Positions 5,895-8,158 of a stretch of 8,158 nt of DNA are shown here, piece by piece. Position 1 is the first letter of the stretch; each line of letters opens with the position of its first letter. Origin of the DNA: Cocleimonas sp. (GTDB taxonomy: Bacteria; Pseudomonadota; Gammaproteobacteria; Thiotrichales; Thiotrichaceae); NCBI GenBank assembly GCA_023145535.1, contig JAGLDQ010000289.1:1-8158 (forward strand), in the 5' to 3' direction. A program made the position numbers and the translations under genes. Below the pieces are notes generated by a model. It saw only the letters and a program-made list of their open reading frames with translations. It did no database searches and was not told where the DNA came from.

Positions 5895-6106
5895 GAAGCT
5901 CTCCAAAATGGGTTGTTATGTTTTTATTCTATTAGGAATCGTAATGTAATAATGACCAAATGATAACGCAGAAAGGCAAGTTAGCAGGATGGTTATGAAT
6001 TGTTATTCCCCGTTAAAAGTGAAATTATGGGGGCAACTGTTAAGAAATGAAAGTGCTGAGAGGAAGTATCAGGATAAGAGAATTTGTTATTTCTCCTTTT
6101 TAGCGG

Positions 6107-6135
6107 TTCTTTTTTGTTCTGATTAGCTTTATAAT
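6107..6135 (+). promoter_or_regulatory. ftsK: Candidate sigma-70 promoter for ftsK
   Basis: A perfect -10 TATAAT (6130-6135) has TTCTTT (6107-6112) 17 nt upstream as a weak -35. It would leave a leader of roughly 280 nt before ftsK. The -10 is persuasive, but the -35 matches consensus at few positions, and other AT-rich -10-like words occur nearer ftsK (TATATA at 6268-6273). Confidence 0.4.
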
Positions 6136-6150
6136 CAATAAGATCTTGAT
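6134..6150. repeat. Dyad overlapping the candidate ftsK transcription start
   Basis: ATCAA (6134-6138) and TTGAT (6146-6150) are inverted arms around TAAGATC. They overlap the end of the TATAAT -10 and the expected +1. A repressor site here would block the promoter; no binding protein can be named. Confidence 0.25.
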
Positions 6151-6308
6151 GGTTTGTAACCTAAATTATGCGATTTTTTTATCTCAATCAATGAAAAATG
6201 CGCTAAACTGAGTTTGTTGAGTGTTAGAATTCAGGTGAAAGTTTACGTTTTATTTATATGGAATTTTTATATAACTTTTGCTCTAATTGCATCGTTTGAA
6301 GTCCCAAA

Positions 6309-6336
6309 GAGTTGTTAGTGAAACTATGCGCAACTC
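6309..6336 (+). promoter_or_regulatory. Hairpin in the ftsK leader
   Basis: GAGTTG (6309-6314) pairs with CAACTC (6331-6336), and inside it TAGT (6316-6319) pairs with ACTA (6323-6326) over a GAA loop. No T-run follows, so it is not a terminator. It could be an mRNA structure or an operator. Confidence 0.3.
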
Positions 6337-6385
6337 CATTCATTTACAATACCACCACAATGCATCATCTGTCAGGGACGATAGA

Positions 6386-6398
6386 AGTGAATATCACT
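6386..6398 (+). promoter_or_regulatory. Small hairpin just upstream of the ftsK RBS
   Basis: AGTGA-ATA-TCACT forms a 5-bp stem with a 3-nt loop, ending 10 nt before the AGGGGA ribosome site. As DNA it is also a short operator-like palindrome. The evidence is the sequence symmetry only. Confidence 0.25.
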
Positions 6399-6408
6399 GT
6401 TGAAAATC

Positions 6409-6414
6409 AGGGGA
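6409..6414 (+). promoter_or_regulatory. ftsK: Ribosome binding site that decides the ftsK start
   Basis: AGGGGA directly abuts ATG at 6415 but stands 6 nt before an in-frame TTG at 6421. The spacing favours TTG as the real start. Confidence 0.6.
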
Positions 6415-6420
6415 ATGATT

Positions 6421-8158
6421 TTGGCTGAAAAAATAGATTTAAATGATCAGAAACGAGTAAGTTTGCAACAAACAAGTATCTTGTTTTTCTCAGGAATAAC
6501 GGCTGTTATTTTGCTGGCGTTATTAACCTACCATCCTAATGACCCCGGTTTATTTGTACATGACACCAATGCGGCGGTACAAAACAAAGCGGGCCCTGCA
6601 GGTGCCTTTTTAGCTGATATTTTAATGGGCTTTTTTGGTTATTTGTCTTACATTATCCCGATTGCCTTCCTTGTCTTAGGCTTTTCTCTATTCCGTAAGT
6701 CCTCTATTGATTTGAAAGGCGTTAACTTGTGGCTAACGTTGTTAGGTGCTTTTCTTGCTTTATTGTCAGGTTGTGGCTTGGTCACGATGCTTTGGCCTGA
6801 AAGTGATCTTATCTATAAAGCGGGCGGCCTCTTAGGGATTCTTGTTGCAAAGATCTTTGTTTGGATGTTAGGCCATTTTGGTGCAACCTTACTCTTATTC
6901 ACGGGTTTCTTTGCGGGAATCACGTTAATTGCTGATTTTTCTTGGTTAAAAATCATTGATTATGTGGGTGATAAAATCCTGGGTGGTTTTGATAAAATAT
7001 TTGGTGATGGCAGCAGCAATGATGATAAAGCGGATGTGAAAATAGACGATGGCGGAGCGAGCAAGAAGCCATCCATCTTTGCAACGCTAGGCGCTGGCGC
7101 GGCGGGGCTGGCGGGTGCGGTTAGTTTGCCTTTCTTGAAAAAGAAGAAAGAGGGCAGTCTCGATAGAGGCAGTGAAGATAAAATTCCTGTGGTTAAAGAA
7201 GTGGTTGCTAATGGTGATAGCAAGGAGCAAACATTAGGTGTTTCAGATGAGATCTTAAATGCTGATGCATCCGCCGCTAAAACAGCGCTAAAGGATGCAG
7301 AACCTGAAAAAGAATCGACACTAGATAAGGTCGCTAAAAAAGCGAAGCGCATGGTGCCACGCAAAAATAAATTAGCCCCTACCTCGGTGAGTAAAGCGAT
7401 TACATTGCCGCCGCTTGATTTATTAGACAAAGCACCCAAGCAGCAGGGGCATTATTCAAAAGATGAAATTAATGATATTGCAGAGCGTATTATTAAGTCA
7501 TTACAAGATTATGGCGTGCATGGCGTTACCGTCGAAAATGCACAACCTGGCCCTATTATTACACGCTTTGAACTACAACTTCCTGCGGGAACAAAAGTTA
7601 GCAAAATCACAGGCTTGGCAAAAGATTTGGCACGTAATATGGGGGTTATGAGCGTGCGAATTGTTGATGTGATTCCTGGTAAGACGACCATTGGTTTCGA
7701 AGTGCCGAATACTACGCGTGACCTCGTGGCTATTCGCGATATCTTAGCCTCAGATGAGTTTAAAAAGGCAGAATCACCCTTAACTTTAGTGTTAGGCAAA
7801 ACGATTGGTGGTAAACCTTCGGTGGTTAATCTGGCAAAAATGCCCCATGTGTTAGTGGCTGGTACAACAGGTTCGGGTAAGTCAGTTGCGATTAATGCCA
7901 TGTTGATAAGCTTGCTTTATAAGTCAACGCCAGAAGATGTTAGATTGATTCTTATTGATCCAAAAATGCTGGAATTGAGCACCTATGAAGGCATTCCTCA
8001 TTTATTAACCTCCGTTGTCACCGATATGAAGGATGCGGCGAATGCACTACGCTGGTGTGTTGGGGAGATGGAGCGTCGTTATTCTGTTATGTCTCACGTT
8101 AAAGTACGTAGTATTGCAGGCTATAACGAAAAAGTCAGTCAGGCGATTAAAAATGGTC
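6421..8158 (+). CDS. ftsK: DNA translocase FtsK (3' end outside window)
   Basis: FtsK anchors at the division septum and pumps DNA so that XerCD can resolve chromosome dimers at dif. I start it at TTG 6421 (MAEKIDLND) because of the ribosome site spacing; ATG 6415 would add two residues. The visible 579 residues begin with a multi-pass membrane domain. Hydrophobic segments lie at about 19-37, 68-90, 103-123 and 134-171, the last perhaps two helices. A linker of only about 170 residues follows, charged and with a Gly/Ala-rich patch near 220-235 followed by FLKKKKEG. The motor's alpha domain starts near 345 (SKDEINDIAERII). The RecA-like beta domain shows Walker A GTTGSGKS (481-488) and Walker B LILIDPK with D513. 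The hexameric core continues past the window, so the C-terminal gamma domain is not seen. The linker is far shorter than in E. coli FtsK. The gene is divergent from trxB. Confidence 0.95.
   Translation, partial: MAEKIDLNDQKRVSLQQTSILFFSGITAVILLALLTYHPNDPGLFVHDTNAAVQNKAGPAGAFLADILMGFFGYLSYIIPIAFLVLGFSLFRKSSIDLKGVNLWLTLLGAFLALLSGCGLVTMLWPESDLIYKAGGLLGILVAKIFVWMLGHFGATLLLFTGFFAGITLIADFSWLKIIDYVGDKILGGFDKIFGDGSSNDDKADVKIDDGGASKKPSIFATLGAGAAGLAGAVSLPFLKKKKEGSLDRGSEDKIPVVKEVVANGDSKEQTLGVSDEILNADASAAKTALKDAEPEKESTLDKVAKKAKRMVPRKNKLAPTSVSKAITLPPLDLLDKAPKQQGHYSKDEINDIAERIIKSLQDYGVHGVTVENAQPGPIITRFELQLPAGTKVSKITGLAKDLARNMGVMSVRIVDVIPGKTTIGFEVPNTTRDLVAIRDILASDEFKKAESPLTLVLGKTIGGKPSVVNLAKMPHVLVAGTTGSGKSVAINAMLISLLYKSTPEDVRLILIDPKMLELSTYEGIPHLLTSVVTDMKDAANALRWCVGEMERRYSVMSHVKVRSIAGYNEKVSQAIKNG

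Larger units (their letters stand above)
5895..6420. other. trxB-ftsK divergent intergenic region
   Basis: These 526 nt must hold the promoters of both trxB (leftward) and ftsK (rightward). The region is AT-rich. It contains a candidate plus-strand promoter (6107-6135), a dyad over its expected start point (6134-6150), a hairpin (6309-6336) and a small hairpin close to ftsK (6386-6398). There is also an odd palindrome, AAACT-g-AGTTT (6205-6215). I could not settle a trxB promoter; TAGAAT on the minus strand near 5927 lacks a good -35. No lrp is present. Confidence 0.6.

Noticed and set aside
5989..6126. 45-codon plus-strand ORF (MVMNCYSPLKVKLWG...) with a weak AGG
   Set aside because: No recognisable family, poor ribosome site, and it overlaps the candidate ftsK promoter; likely chance.
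5895..6420. Apparent loss of lrp between trxB and ftsK
   Set aside because: Only the E. coli-type order has lrp there. Pseudomonas-type gammaproteobacteria have trxB and ftsK adjacent and divergent, and no lrp remnant is visible.
6960..7439. Antisense ORFs of 159 and 130 codons within ftsK
   Set aside because: The plus strand reads as FtsK throughout with Walker motifs; the antisense frames are low-complexity Ser/Ala/Leu shadows.

Overview
The window looks like chromosomal DNA of a non-enteric gammaproteobacterium of low-to-middle GC content. The right-hand half carries aat and trxB on the minus strand and a divergent ftsK on the plus strand. This is the order I remember from Pseudomonas-type genomes, where no lrp lies between trxB and ftsK as it does in E. 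coli. The short FtsK linker and the base composition would suit Cardiobacteriales such as Ignatzschineria or Wohlfahrtiimonas, but that is a guess.

Layout from left to right. Positions 2-1000 (+) hold the end of a replication initiator of the phage-O / genomic-island type, followed by a good intrinsic terminator (1102-1138). Positions 1139-3284 (-) hold a two-gene RiPP operon: a 368-residue precursor and, 79 nt downstream, an ATP-grasp ligase. Positions 3285-3656 are a divergent intergenic region rich in dyads. Positions 3657-4154 (+) encode a GNAT acetyltransferase whose end overlaps the end of aat. Positions 4144-5894 (-) are aat and trxB. Positions 5895-6420 are a 526-nt divergent regulatory region. 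ftsK begins at 6421 and runs off the window.

The exciting system is the operon at 1139-3284, which I read as an unusual graspetide (omega-ester peptide) biosynthetic locus. Typical graspetide precursors are short, with one or a few cores. This one has ten core-like units in a row, separated by proline-rich spacers. Four units carry TT-x4-EE, the plesiocin-type Thr/Glu spacing. Five carry a single-threonine variant, ITQAFPEE. One has lost its threonines altogether. The array sits between an N-terminal leader with an amphipathic helix and a C-terminal domain with an EF-hand-like calcium loop. The adjacent ligase keeps the ATP-grasp lysine, a DxR motif and the metal-binding D/E/N residues. No protease or exporter is visible, so the product may be a multi-ring protein rather than a set of released peptides.

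The replication gene suggests that this accessory segment is linked to an integrated element lying against the housekeeping aat-trxB-ftsK block. The window does not show the element's ends.
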